Shown piece by piece: positions 23,361-34,594 of a stretch of 64,000 nucleotides of DNA. The stretch is from assembly GCF_963678635.1 (NCBI RefSeq), contig NC_087062.1, forward strand, positions 14,182,670 to 14,246,669, written 5' to 3'. The translations under genes and the position numbers were made by a program. The notes under the pieces were generated by a model, which was not told the origin of the DNA, ran no database searches, and saw only the letters and a list, made by a program, of their open reading frames with translations. Source of the stretch: Symsagittifera roscoffensis. Lineage: Eukaryota > Xenacoelomorpha > Acoela > Convolutidae. Each line of letters opens with the position of its first letter. Positions within the stretch are counted from its first letter, which is position 1.

Positions 23361-23859
23361 GACAACATATTTGTAGTGGCAACGATTAACAAGATTTCAA
23401 AAAAACGTATTTGTGAATAGAGACTAAAAAAAGAAGAAATGTGCAAAGAACGTTTTGTTGATTAGTAATCCAGTGGATTTACACAAAGTAAATAGTATTA
23501 CAAACTAGGATTTTATAAATCCAACAATCGGAAAAGATGAAAACTTACAACATATCCAACGGTCGTGCTTCGTGAATTTTATTGAATAAGTCACACACTT
23601 AGAAATTGCAATTCTAGTCACTCGCTTTCAGAGTCTTGTACGAGCAGTTGCTTTCCTTTAAATTTTTTCAAGTTTAATTTAAACCAAATGTTTTTATCGG
23701 ACAAATCCTATTTCTTTTCATTAAACCATCATTTTTATCCTTTCTATCAAACTTAAATCAAGAAAAACCAATCAAACTTTTTAACCTTTCAAGCCTCATT
23801 CTTTCAGTACATTCTTCAAAATTATCAATACTTTTAGAAAAACAAGTATTCTCATCAAA

Positions 23860-24850
23860 ATTCGATAACGGCAGTATTTCCCAAGCTCATCAGAAATTAC
23901 TTGCAAAGTATAAGGGGGAATTAAAATTACCATTATATCCATTAGTGTTTACGGACCATTGCTCGAACAAACTTCTTCAGATGATGACAGACGAGGACAA
24001 GGTCCTAAAAATAAAGAAGGCAGTAGAAGGAGGAATACCACTGGATAAATTCGATGCCTATTTGAAAAGAGTCCCACAGGACAGCCCATATTATTCAATG
24101 ACAACAAATTGATTGTCCTAGCAGCCCTTAGATTGCTATTACATAAAAGCCACCCAGGACAGTTCGGTATGAAAGCTTTGGCGGAGAAAATTTGGTGGCC
24201 TCATTTATACCGAAAATTTATCGCTACCGACAAAAACGCGCTTAGTGTATAGAAGCCGGTAAGAATCTTGAAAATCGTCTGCGCTCGGCTGGTACTCAGA
24301 AATTGCCAGATTTATCGGAACATAGCAAAGAAAAAAATCTGGATTTCGTAGGTCCGTTGGATAAAAATTGGGACATCTCAAAACATTCTTTTATGTATAG
24401 ATAGATTTACTATTTTTCCTCCAGCGAAATCGGTAAAAAGTCGTCTTCAAAAATTACTTTTTTGACGGATTAGTGTATTTTACTCAGTCTTTTTGGGATC
24501 AATCAGAGTTGACCATGGGTCGTGTTTTCTTTCAAACTAAATTAAAAACTTCTGAGAGAAAAATCATACTTATTTAGTTTTGCGTACGGTGGGAGATCAT
24601 AGATCAAAAGGAATCGTATAACGTCTAATATAAACCGTCAAAGCGAAACTAATGGCAATTTCGTTTAACTAGGCCGAACCGACGCTGAATGCAGCAACCA
24701 ATAAAATCAAATTGAACCTTCGTTCAACGAAACAACCATCCATTGGATGCAAACTTTTCTGAAAACATTTTAATAGAGCGCCTAACACCTTCTGGCAGTC
24801 TTTAGTTTCATAGGCGATTGATTTCGATGTAGGGAAGTCGATCATGTCAA
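23860..24850 (+). pseudogene. Integrase remnant of copy A
   Basis: The zinc-binding region reads LLLHKSHPGQFGMKALAEK then IWWPHLYRKF (about 24132-24220). It is followed by a stop, and then in another frame by EAGKNLENRL and LDFVGPLDKNWDI. The catalytic core keeps CIDRFTIFPPAKS (around 24395-24430). The later core is frameshifted. A lead-in segment (23866-24100) encodes LPLYPLVFTDHCSNKLLQMM and EGGIPLDKFDAYLKRVPQDS. The region at 23360-23860 between RNase H and integrase shows no motif. Confidence 0.85.
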
Positions 24851-25319
24851 AAAAGAGAGTTCAAGACTAGGGGGCAAACGATGACACGGTGGACGGCTAT
24901 TTGGAGGAGACCAAACCTGACAATGAAGGATACGAGAGAGACCCGACGGAAAAATTTTTGTAGGTAGCACCGAGAGCTCCGTTGTCGAACCCCTTGCTCA
25001 AGGATGTAACTAGTACAGGAAGACCGTGAATTGAAGGGAAGGTCAGCTGTACTTTAAACCCCTTGGTGTAAAACCCATTTCAGACACTAAAAATACTATA
25101 AGTCTCGATAACGGTCACGTCCTATGAAAACTGGACCTTGAAATCAAGAAAGCTTAACGATTGGCTCCAAGTTAACTCACGACTGTCCCTAAAGCTTTAA
25201 ATAATTATAATGAGTTAGCAGGGGAAAAATAGAGAAACTGGCCAATCAAAAAGAGGGACTCAATTGAAGGAGGATCATCTCTCTCGAGTAGACTTTCGGG
25301 CTCATCACCGTCGAAAGGC

Positions 25320-25945
25320 AAAAAACGATTGCCCCAACACCTAGAATTCCTTTTTGCTAATTCAGATATAACTTTAATAAATTTCGACCATTGGGACAAC
25401 GTCTTAGAAGACTATTTGGGCATAAACTCTGGGTTTAGCTCCAATTCCTATTCTTTCATTCCTGATAGCTCTTTAGATCACTTTAGACGAAAAACCCACG
25501 GCGAACAAACAATCCCGGATTCCCCATCATCAACCCACGGAACGAGCGAGAACTAGTCGCAATTGAGAGTTCTCCCGAAAAGTTAAGTGACCCAATAAAG
25601 CCAATACATCGGGCAGCACTTCGCGACCAAGACGAAACCCTGGGCCTCCGAAACTATGGAGAGAGGGGTTTCATCGAACGAGTGCTTCTATTGGTAGCGG
25701 CGATAGATATATTGGAGATTCAGACGAGGAACTTTTGTTTTATTTTACTTCAACCAACAGAAACCAAGCCACTGACACCTTCGACCTTAGTGGCCGAGAC
25801 AACTCAAGGTTCAAATTCAAATGCTTCTTCGTTGAACCTGCAACTCGTGGTGTTGGGATCACCGACTCAGGAACTCCCGTTGGAGGATGAATGCGATCAT
25901 TTCCTTGCAGTCATAAGTAATTCAGTTTGCTTCACTCGTTAGTAG
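25320..25945 (+). pseudogene. Post-integrase coding remnant of copy A
   Basis: An open stretch of 75 codons (25329-25556; DHWDNVLEDYLG, then HFRRKTHGEQTIPDSPSS) and a second one (25682-25942; PTETKPLTPSTLVAETTQG). Both recur in copy B, the second also in copy C. They are acidic and serine/threonine-rich, lie 3' of integrase, and may be the C-terminal tail of Pol. No envelope-like membrane segments are seen. Confidence 0.5.
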
Positions 25946-26273
25946 GCATATAGGCGGTGCTTTGAGATCAAAGTTTTTACTAAAATTTTAGTTAGATCAA
26001 TCTTGTTTTATTTGTTTATATTTTTATATCCCCAATCAAAAATACATAGTTTTTTCAATCTCTTTTTCTTTATCAATTTTGTATATATCTATAATGAGTT
26101 GTGTGTAGCCTGTAAATTGTAATTCATATTCATCTCCGTGTACACTTGTATATTCTCATGTATATTCCATGATGCTGTAAGTTGGATTCTTTTTGTATCA
26201 AACTTCGGATCCCGTGGGTGAAGAGAGAGTGGAGTAAATTTGTAATTTTGGCTACTTATTTCATGTGCAGACA

Positions 26274-26290
26274 AAAAAAATTTTGGGGAA
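26274..26290 (+). other. Polypurine-tract-like site
   Basis: An A-run, then TTTTGGGGAA, lies directly before the 3' LTR start TGTGATCG, the position expected for the plus-strand primer. The same GGGAATG context precedes the LTRs of copies B and C. Confidence 0.5.
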
Positions 26291-26495
26291 TGTGATCGTG
26301 TGTTTTGTTCGACTAACCTCGTTCTCTAGTAATTAATTAGATACCTGTCAGTTGTGTTCTAACCGAAGTCCATTGAACTTCGCGTCACTTAAATTTCTCT
26401 TTGGACAAAAACAATTTTAATTCAACCTACTACTTATAATTTTTCAACCTAGCTTTGTTAGTTTTAGTATACCAGTGGTATTTGAACACTTCCTA
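26291..26495 (+). repeat. 3' LTR of copy A
   Basis: About 205 bp, TGTGATCGTG to CACTTCCTA, homologous over its full length to 20245-20450. The DNA after it (TGATATATTTGAA...) is shared with the DNA after the LTRs at 29303 and 37499, so the LTR was copied together with its flank. Confidence 0.8.
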
Positions 26496-26975
26496 TGATA
26501 TATTTGAAATTTTCTCATTCATAATAAGATGATTTGGTGTGGTTTTCACAAAAACAATTAAGGCTCATTGTAGTCCATCAAACCACTTGCTTTAGAGTTA
26601 AATTTCATCGAGAATTAAATTTATTTGCGAGTTTTCCACAGTTTTTTTTGCAGATTTTCAATTGCTATATTTCAATATCTTCGTTTTTAAAAACTATTCT
26701 TTTTTTTGGATAGTCTTTTATTTCGGGCAATTTTTGTTTTCAAGCATTTTTTTAGGAGCCGATGGAGGTAGTTGAGACTCTTAGGTTGCGATGATTTTTT
26801 CAGGAAAAGTCCAAAATTTGTTCAGGCTGAAATTAAATTTTTCGAGGTATTTTTCTTTTTTTTAAGTTCAGTTCATTTCCATTTTTAAAAGGAAGGCAAA
26901 AGTGCAATGCAAAATTCAAGAGTGCAGTGCAAATCGGCTGGTGGTTTTTGGTTCCTGCTAATTTTAGATAACTTT
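26496..26975 (+). repeat. Duplicated flank downstream of copy A LTR
   Basis: Matches 29509-30150 and 37705-38350 in its blocks 'tgatatatttgaa', 'aggctcattgtagtccatcaaaccacttgctttag', 'aggagccgatgga.gtagttgaga' and 'aaaaggaaggcaa'. It ends with the 'ggctggtggtttttggttcctg' segment also seen at 30740 and 40124. Confidence 0.65.
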
Positions 26976-29508
26976 ATTCAATGACAACAAATTGATTGTC
27001 CTAGCAGCCCTTAGATCGCTAGTACATAAAAGCCACCCAGGACAGTTTGGTATGAAAGCTTTGGCGGAGAAAATTTGGTGGCCTCATTTATACCGAAAAT
27101 TTATCACCACGGACAAAAACGCGCTTAGTGTATAGAAGCCGGTAAGAATCTTGAAAATAATCTGCGCTCGGCTAGTACTCAGAAGTTACCAGATTTAACG
27201 GAACATAGCAAAGAAAAAATCTGGATTTCGTAGGTCCGTTGGATAAAAATTGGGACACCTCAAAACATTCACTTTTATGTATAGATAGATTTACTATTTT
27301 TCCTCCAGCGAAATCGGTAAAAAGTTGTCTTCAAAAATTACTTTTCTGACGGATTAGTGTATTTTACTCAGTTTTTTTGGGATCAATTAGAGTTGACCAT
27401 GGGTCGTGTTTTCTTTCAAACGAAATTAAAATCTTCAAAGAGAAGAATCATAATAATTTAGTTTTGCGTACGGTGGGAGATCATAGATCAAAAGGAATCG
27501 TATAACGTCTAATATAAACCGTCAAAGCGAAACTAATGGCAATTTCGTTTAACTAGGCCGAACCGACGCTGAATGCAGCAATCAATAAAATCATATTGAA
27601 CCTTCGTTCAACGAAACAACCATCCATTGGATGCAAACTTTTCTTAAAACATTTTAATAGAGCGCCTAACACCTTCTAGCAATCTTTAGTTTCATAGGCG
27701 ATTGATTTAGATGTAGGGAAGTCGATCATGTTGAAAAGAGAGTTCAAGACCAGGGGGCAAACGATGACACGGAGGACGGCTATTTGGAGGAGACCAAACC
27801 TGACAATGAAGGATACGAGAGCGACCCGACGAAAAAATTATTGTAGGTCGCCCGAGAGCTCCGTTGTCGAATCCCTTCACTCAAGGAGGTAACTGGTACA
27901 GAAAGACCGTGAATTTAAGGGAAGGTCAGCTGTACTTTAAACCCCTTGGTGTAAAACCCATTTCAGACACTAAAAATACTATAAGTCTCGATAACGGTCA
28001 TGTCCTATGAAAACTGGACCTTGAAATCAAGAAAGCTTAACCATTGGCTCCAAGTTAACTCACGACTGTCCCTAATGCTTTAAATAATTCTAATGAGTTA
28101 GCAGGCAAAAGAAAGAGAAACTCAAAAGGAGGGACTCAAATGAAGCAGGACCATCTCTCTCGATTAGACTTACGGGCTCATCACCGTCGAAGGGCAAAAA
28201 ACGAATGCCCCAACCCCTAGATTTCCTTTTTGCTAATACAGATATAACTTTAATAGATTCAGACCATTGGGACAACGTCTTAGAAGACTATGTGGGCACA
28301 GACTCTGGGGTTAGCTCCAATTCCCATTCTTTCATTCCTGATAGCTCTTTAGATCACTTTAGACGAAAAACCCGCGGCGAACAAACAATCCCGGATTCCC
28401 CATCATCAACCCACGGAACGAGCGAGAATTAGTCGCAATTGAGAGTTATCCCGAAAAATTAAGTGACCCAATAAAGCCATTACATCGGGCAGCACTTCGC
28501 GACCAAGACGAAACCCTGGGCCTCCGAAACTATGGAGAGAGGGGTTTCGTCGAACAAGTGCTTACATTGGTAGTGACGATAGAAATATTGGAGATTCAGG
28601 CGAGGAACTTTTGGTTTAATTTACTTCAACTAACAGAAACCAAGCCACTAACACCTTCGACCTTAGTGGCCGAGACAACTCAAGGTTCAAATTCAAATGC
28701 TTCTTCGTTGAACCCGCAACTCGTGGTGTTAGGATCACCGACTCACGAACTCCCGTTGGAGGATAAATGCGACTGAGAGAGTGACATTTCCTCAATCATC
28801 GAGATACGCAAACCAGAGTAGAGGCAGATATTTTTCACAAGAACTTACAAAATTCCATATTTTACCTCTACAGTGTCGATAATTTACCATTGGTAATTTA
28901 TATTAGCTTGCAATCTTAAGTACTGTAGTTTGCTTTACTCGTTAGTAGGCACATTAGCAGTGCTTTAGACCAAAGTTTTTATTAAAAATTTAGTTAGTTC
29001 AAACTTGTTTTATGTGTTTATATTTTTTTATCCCCAAATGTACACACAAAGTTTTTTCGAATCTCTTTTTCTTTATAAATTTTGTTTAAATCTATAATGA
29101 GTTGTGTGTAGCTTGTAAATTGTAATTCATATTCATCTCCGTGTACACTTGTATATTCTTTTGTACATTCCATGGTGCTGTAAGTTGGATTCTTTTTGTA
29201 GCAAACTTCGGATCCCGTGGGTGAAGGGCGAGTGGAGTAAATGTGTAATTTTGCCTACTTATTTCATGTTCAGATATAAATTTTTCCTGCATTAGGGAAT
29301 GTTGTGATCGTGTGTTTTGTTCGACAAACCTTGATCTCTAGCAATTACATAGATACTTGTCAGTTGTGTTCTAACCGAAGTCCATTGAACTTCGCGTCAC
29401 CTAAATTTCTCTTTGGACAAAATTCAATTTTATTTTAACCTTTTACTTTTACTTTTGCAACCTAGCTCGGTTAGTTTTAGTATACCAGTGGTATTTGAAC
29501 ACTTCTTA
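26976..29508 (+). mobile_element. Partial LTR element, copy B (integrase to LTR)
   Basis: Nearly collinear with 24092-26495 of copy A: integrase remnant (27000-27700), post-integrase frames (28205-28432 and 28558-28776) and an LTR (29303-29508). It shares copy A's inactivating stops, for example after NALSV in the zinc-binding part. Its left end joins a different repeat at a short common TTATT, so it is a recombination product rather than an independent insertion. Confidence 0.85.
29303..29508 (+). repeat. LTR of copy B
   Basis: TGTGATCGTG to ACTTCTTA, homologous to the LTRs of copy A. There is no second LTR to its left. Confidence 0.75.
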
Positions 29509-30599
29509 TGATATATTTGAATACTTCTTATTCATACTATGATGATTTGATGTGGTTACCACAAAAATAATTGAGGCTCATTGTAGTCCATCAAACCACT
29601 TGCTTTAGAGGTAAACTTCATCGAGAACTAAATTTATTTGCTAGTTTTCCACTGTTTTATTGTTGATTTTCATTTGCTATATTTCAATATCTTCGTTTTT
29701 AAAAACTATTCTGGTTTTTTGTTGGATTGGAGTTAAGGAGTCAGCATTTTTTGTAATGTCCACAGGTCTTTTTTTGTCTACTTCCAATAACTAGAAAATG
29801 CAAAATTTTTTCAAGATGGCGGTCAAAACTCGATACTTTTCCTCATCCGAAATATTGTTCGCGAATCAAGGACGGTAACTTGAACGCAATATACATGCAA
29901 CCCCTTTTTTCTCAACAAATCTGCAAAGTTGCGCGTTTTGGCTGCTTCTAATTAAAAGATGATAGTCTTTCATTTCGGGCAATTTTTGTTTTCACGCATA
30001 TTTTTAGGAGCCGATGGAGGTAGTTGAGATTTTTAGGTTGCCATGAGTTTTTCAGGAGAGGTGTCAAAATTTGTTCAGATTGAAATTTATTTTTTCGAGG
30101 TACTTTTGAATTGTTTTAAAGTTCACCCCATTTCGATTTTTTTAAAAGGAAGGCAAACTCCACTATCGAACAGCAAAATTTCAATGCAAAAATCAAGAAA
30201 AACGTGATCAATTTCTTGTTTCGAATGAGGAAACTAACTTTTAGATTTCCCAGCGAAATAAAAGTTTTTCTTTTATTTGTTTTCCAGTTTTCTCAAATTA
30301 GTTTAAATTTATCATTAAAGCGCAAATTGAAAAAAGCATCTCTTTTTTTTAAATGCGAAAGTTGAGGTTTTTTCATAAGTTAAGTCATATCTTTTTTCTG
30401 TTTACTTGCGTTCATTGAATCTTTTCAAACTGTTTTTTCTTAAATTTGAAGCAACTTTAGTCTCCGAAATGCATATTGTCAATGTTACCTTTGACCAGCT
30501 CATTTGGATTGATTGTCAAAAAACTTTTTGAAAATCATTATAGCTGCCCTCTTTCAAGATTTCAAGTACAAACTGTGGGTCTAAAAAAGCTTAAACAAA

Positions 30600-30735
30600 T
30601 TAGTATGTAGGCGCTTTCAGAAACATTCTAATCGTTTAGATATCTCAAAATAGTACAAATGGGGACCTTAGAGTCGGAAGGTGGTCGAATTACTGAAGGA
30701 GGGAGGTCTGCCCCCCTCCGCCTCTCCCCCTCCCA
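30600..30735. mobile_element. hAT-type MITE fragment in block unit 1
   Basis: Contains 'gtaggcgctttcagaaa', 'agatatctcaaaatagtacaa', 'ggggaccttagagtcgga' and a C-rich end near 30710. Only the right part of the element is present; the matching place in unit 2 is the right part of 39709-40118. Confidence 0.55.
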
Positions 30736-30905
30736 AATTGGCTGGTGGTTTTTGGTTCCTGCTAATTTTAGATAAAATTATTTACAATAAAACAAACATG
30801 CCAACTTTTTGGATTTATAACTTAAACTGGGATTCTCTAACTTGAGCTTTGATTTTGATTTGTTGATTTATTCTATGAAATGGGTAGAATATTCTAAATG
30901 GAAAA

Positions 30906-31100
30906 ATGCGAGACGGGATAATGGAGCTTTTCAGAACTCTTAAGTTTTTGGTTTCTAAAAGCAGAAAAGATCATTTGTCAGAACTAAGAAGAGATGATGT
31001 AGATAGCAGAAAAGAATTGCATCTAGGAGTTCATCACTACCATCATCACCACCATCACCACCATCACAGCAGACACACTGTGGATACATACTACATTTGA
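30906..31100 (+). CDS. Histidine-rich small ORF, copy 1
   Basis: A 64-codon frame with LKFLVSKSRKDHLSELRRDD, a histidine tract (HHY then nine H), and SRHTVDT. It belongs to a three-copy set (32278-32532 and 40330-40521). Here 30 bases are missing between the RRDD block and the SRKELH block, a multiple of three, and a 4-base repeat (atac) near the 3' end shifts the last residues. No known family was recognised. It may be an exon fragment carried by the duplicated block. Confidence 0.35.
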   Translation: MRDGIMELFRTLKFLVSKSRKDHLSELRRDDVDSRKELHLGVHHYHHHHHHHHHSRHTVDTYYI

Positions 31101-31629
31101 AATTTACGAGTAAAACAATACTAACTTTTGTTTTGAGTGTTTTTCTTTCTGATAATCAATTACACTATAAAATTAATAGAGCTATTCGCACAATTAAGCT
31201 TGGTCTTTTTGTAAATGTTCGAGCACATATCAAATAGAAAAATTCAGGCACGCATATAAAACATTCTCGTTTTTCGCAATCTGTAACAAAAACTATTAAG
31301 GGTAATTGAAGTCTTTTTTCTTTTTTTTCTGACACATAAAAGGTTTAAGTCAAAATTTGAGCTTTCGAAAACCTTCTTCTTTGCCTGCTGAATTCTATTA
31401 ACGATTCACCTATAAAATGCATAATTTTTTTTTCAGTGTGATTTTTAATACTATGGCACTTAATTACGGTACAATTTTTGTTGTTGTTTCTTTAGAAAAT
31501 CATTTGTCCGAGTTTTATATTCACGTGTGCGATGTGCTGCTGCATTGAGATAACAAAAATCTCTCATTCACGATGTTTCACCTCAGTCCTTCGGCCGACG
31601 ACTTTTAACGAAGAAAGTGTTCTGTTTTT

Positions 31630-31990
31630 CAGGGAAGCGAGTCGTACAAGTTCTGTTCCGACTGCGCTTTAACTGCTGGTCTCGAGTTTTTGGTTAAGAA
31701 AATTGTGACAAATTATTGGACAAAAAATTTTAGGCGGACAATATCAAACTCTAAGTATTAAAATTTTAGTCATGTATGAAGGTGACTGGAAAATAAAACG
31801 ACAACTGTTATAAAAGTTATCGTTTTCTTACCAGTCACCTCCATACATGACTAAAATTTCAATATACTTACAGTTTGATTTTATACGCCTAAACATTTTG
31901 TCAAAAAATTTGTCACAATTTCATTTACCAAAATCTCGAGATCAACAGTTAAAGCGCAGTCGGAACGGAAATGCTACGACTCGCTTCCCC
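31630..31990. repeat. Long palindrome 1 (~180-bp arms)
   Basis: The left arm (about 31630-31806) and right arm (about 31814-31990) are near-complementary, from CAGGGAAGCGAGTCGTA at the outer left to TACGACTCGCTTCCC at the outer right. The centre lies in 'aacgacaactgttataaaagttatcg', itself an inverted repeat. The arms contain GTTCCGACTGCGCTTTAA and its complement, linking them to the palindromic-core repeat. A transcript would fold into a very long hairpin. Confidence 0.85.
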
Positions 31991-32265
31991 GAGAGACTTG
32001 ACACTGGCAAAAAACGTGACACTGGAAATAAGCTTCACATCCACAAAACATTTGTTTTCTAGGCTGTTCTGAGCTCAAACTCAAAAAGTAATTTTCCTGT
32101 GGTCTTTTTCTGGTCCGATTTTTGAAGAAAACGGAATATTCATAATTGGTGTGGTTTTTTTTCAGTCAACTTTCGGTGGTCGATTTCATAATTTTTAACT
32201 AAAAATTTTCATTCCCTATTGCAGATATTGACTCCCTAAAATCAAATAAAAAAAAATAGTCTACC
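31991..32265. other. Flank of palindrome 1
   Basis: Matches 41393-41660, including 'gacactggcaaa.aacgtgacactgg' (a short internal direct repeat) and 'ttttcattccctattgcagatattga'. Non-coding. Confidence 0.5.
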
Positions 32266-32277
32266 TCCTATCTTTTT

Positions 32278-32532
32278 TTGCAATGTTCTGGGAGTTCTGG
32301 CAAACTTCTGGCAAAATTCCTATTTTGGCTATGCTCTGGACTAAAGTTTTTGGTTCCTAAAAGCAGAAAAGATCAATTGTCAGAACTAAGAAGAGATGAT
32401 GGAGATGTGAGACCGGTTCTGCACAGACGAAAAAGCAGCAGAAAAAAATTCCATCAAAGAATTCATCACTACCATCATCACCACCATCACAGCAGACCCA
32501 CTGAGGATACTACTTTTGAAATTTACGAGTAA
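32278..32532 (+). CDS. Histidine-rich small ORF, copy 2
   Basis: An 84-codon frame with LKFLVPKSRKDQLSELRRDD, GDVRPVLHRRKSSRKK, a shorter histidine tract (HHY then six H), and the shared end SRPTEDTTFEIYE before TAA. Relative to copy 3 the tract is nine bases shorter, so the frame is kept. The upstream part (serine/glycine-rich, then LLAKFLFWLCSG) is not shared with copy 1. Product unknown. Confidence 0.35.
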   Translation: MQCSGSSGKLLAKFLFWLCSGLKFLVPKSRKDQLSELRRDDGDVRPVLHRRKSSRKKFHQRIHHYHHHHHHSRPTEDTTFEIYE

Positions 32533-33130
32533 AACATTACTAATTCTTATTTTGAGTGTTTTTCTTTCTGATAATCAATTACGCAATAAAATAAGAAAAC
32601 TATTAACAAAATTAGGTTTCATTTTGAAAAAGTTCGAGCACACATCAGATATAGCGTTTCTGGCATGCATTTGAAACATTTTTTTTTCGAAATCTGTAAC
32701 AAAAACTATTAAGGGTAATGAAGTCTTTTTTTTCTGACACATGAAACATTTAAGTCAAAAATTTGAGTAATGACCTACTGGTTATACTCAAGAAGTAACT
32801 TCAAATAAAGTGCATCTTCTTTGTCTAATACCGATCATAATCTTACTTTTATATCTCCTAGTCTCAATAGATCTGTTCTATACTGGTTTATGCGAGTTAG
32901 TTCTTGGAGTTTATCCAGAAGGAAACAATTGTATTCGAAAATTAATTCAAATTGTTCTGGTGCCGAAACTACAAGTAGTTTCAGCACTTAAAAATAAGTG
33001 TCAATGTTAGAGATGGAATATGATTGGTCAGTTATAAATATTTTATAGTGATAATCTATCAATAATATAATTGGCTTATAATTACTAGTTTAGAACTGGT
33101 TCCACCCATCCGGGGTTTAGAGAGTTTTTT
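32533..33130. other. Sequence around a transmembrane-like fragment
   Basis: Contains a short frame (32810-33010) encoding IPIIILLLYLLVSIDLFYT and CELVLGVYPEG, closely matched at 35010-35125 and 36030-36145, plus the hairpin at 32960-32987. About half of the base changes among the copies are silent or conservative. It may be a degraded membrane-protein exon. Confidence 0.35.
32960..32987. repeat. 13-bp-arm hairpin, copy 1
   Basis: GTGCCGAAACTAC pairs with GTAGTTTCAGCAC across a 2-base loop, with one mismatch. The copy at 36167-36194 is perfect. Confidence 0.8.
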
Positions 33131-33830
33131 CATTTTTAATTGTTTAATGTAGTGAAGGACGGGTGATGTAGTTTCTTTTTGAAGTTGCCAGCATTGGCTT
33201 CATGGAGAGAGGAGAAGTGTGGTTGTTTTTGTTAGACGGAGCAAGATTGTTTTGTTCGTGTTTCAAGATGGGTCTCGTTGATCGTGGTGATGTTGGTGAT
33301 TTTGTCAAGACTTCTGATCGATGCAATTGTGTGACGATTTCGTTAAGTTTAGAGGGCGTCTACGTGCAGGGTGAAGTTTGACTTTTCCGTGCGAAGTGCC
33401 AAGTGACTAAGATCGGTACATGTAGTCAACATCGAGATTGCCATTCGTCTGGTTCAATGGTTTTCCTTTGCTGCGAGTTTGAGTACATGCTTTAAATCCT
33501 TTGAGGGTAGTGACTTTAGGCAGCAAATCGATTTGCAATTACAGAGTTGGAATGTAATTGGGTTTTCATCTCCTTTGCTGCTCGTTGCTTCGGCTCTAAG
33601 AAATTGTTTATTTTAGTTTGGTTATTTTTTAAGAGTCGTTCACACTAGAGCAACTCTTGGCAAAACTAGAGTGTGGGTCACAAAGCGTGGTTGTAGCGCG
33701 GTGGGTTAGAGCAATGGAGTGAGTTAGGGCTATAGTGCATGCTCAGGACGTCCCTCCGGTTGTTGAGGCCAGGGTAGGTTACATTTCTATAGTCTTTTTG
33801 TGCAGAGTCTCTTTATTTGTTCAACCTTTT
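33131..33830. other. Unassigned G/T-rich region
   Basis: A noticeably G+T-biased plus strand from about 33130 to 33780, with no recognised motif on either strand. The open frame on the minus strand (33326-33144) is basic and serine-rich. It abuts the tandem duplications that follow and shares their strand bias, so it may belong to the same element. Confidence 0.35.
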
Positions 33831-34594
33831 GTTTCAATTTTTTTATTTGTTATTCTTTTTTTGTTTTGGTGGTGTCCTTTCTCAAAAATAGAGTTTTTTG
33901 ATTTGGGTCTATCTTTGACTTTTTTTGTTTTATTTGGTTGTGGTAAAACTTGAAGGTGGTTTTCAAAAGAATAATTCATCCAGTTTTAATCTGGTTTGGG
34001 TACCGTGGGATTTTCTTTCTTAGTCATGCTTTTAATTTGTGGTTTTGTGACTTTAGTAAGTTCCATTGCTAATTTCAGTTTACTATATAACTCCTTTTAA
34101 CCGGGTTAAAGGAAAGTTTGAAACGTGTGAAAACAAGTTAGAGTTGTTATCAGTGAAATTTGAAACTTAAAATTCATTATTTAGACAATTTTTCTGGGCG
34201 AGCTGTGCGGTTGTTTCAATTTTTTTATTTGTTATTCTTTTTTTGTTTTGGTGGTGTCCTTTCTCAAAAATAGAGTTTTTTGATTTGGGTCTATCTTTGA
34301 CTTTTTTTGTTTTATTTGGTTGTGGTAAAACTTGAAGGTGGTTTTCAAAAGAATAATTCATCCAGTTTTAATCTGGTTTGGGTACCGTGGGATTTTCTTT
34401 CTTAGTCATGCTTTTAATTTGTGGTTTTGTGACTTTAGTAAGTTCCATTGCTAATTTCAGTTTACTATATAACTCCTTTTAATCGGGTTAAAGGAAAGTA
34501 TGAAACGTGTGAAAACAAGTTAGAGTTGTTATCAGTGAAATTTGAAACTTAAAATTCATTATTTAGACAATTTTTCTGGGCGAGCTGTGCGGTT
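33831..34594. repeat. Tandem duplication, ~382-bp unit (two copies)
   Basis: 33831-34212 and 34213-34594 are almost identical (one visible difference is taaccggg against taatcggg). A third copy of the unit is at 35234-35615 as part of the larger duplication. The minus-strand frame starting MNYSFENHLQVLPQPNKTKK is carried in the copies but is lysine/asparagine-rich and unrecognised. Confidence 0.9.

Larger units (their letters stand above)
20245..26495 (+). mobile_element. Degenerate Ty3/Gypsy-type LTR retrotransposon (copy A)
   Basis: A nearly full-length but dead element. It has a 5' LTR, a primer-binding-like site TGGCGCAGTC directly after it, then gag, protease, reverse transcriptase, RNase H and integrase remnants in the Ty3/Gypsy order. 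A purine-rich stretch ending GGGGAA precedes the 3' LTR. Every coding part has stops and frameshifts. The LTRs differ from each other at many positions, so the insertion is old. No matching 5-bp target duplication is visible. Confidence 0.9.
29509..32265 (+). repeat. Block duplication unit 1
   Basis: Collinear with 37705-41740 and partly with 26496-26975. In order it holds the LTR flank, an 'aaaaggaaggcaaactccactatcgaacag' segment, a hAT-type fragment (30600-30735), the 'ggctggtggtttttgg' segment, the histidine-rich ORF, and a long palindrome (31630-31990). Unit 2 is longer because of extra sequence at about 38640-40000. Confidence 0.75.

Noticed and set aside
25320-25945. An envelope gene in the LTR element
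   Set aside because: The post-integrase frames are short, acidic and lack a signal peptide or membrane anchor.
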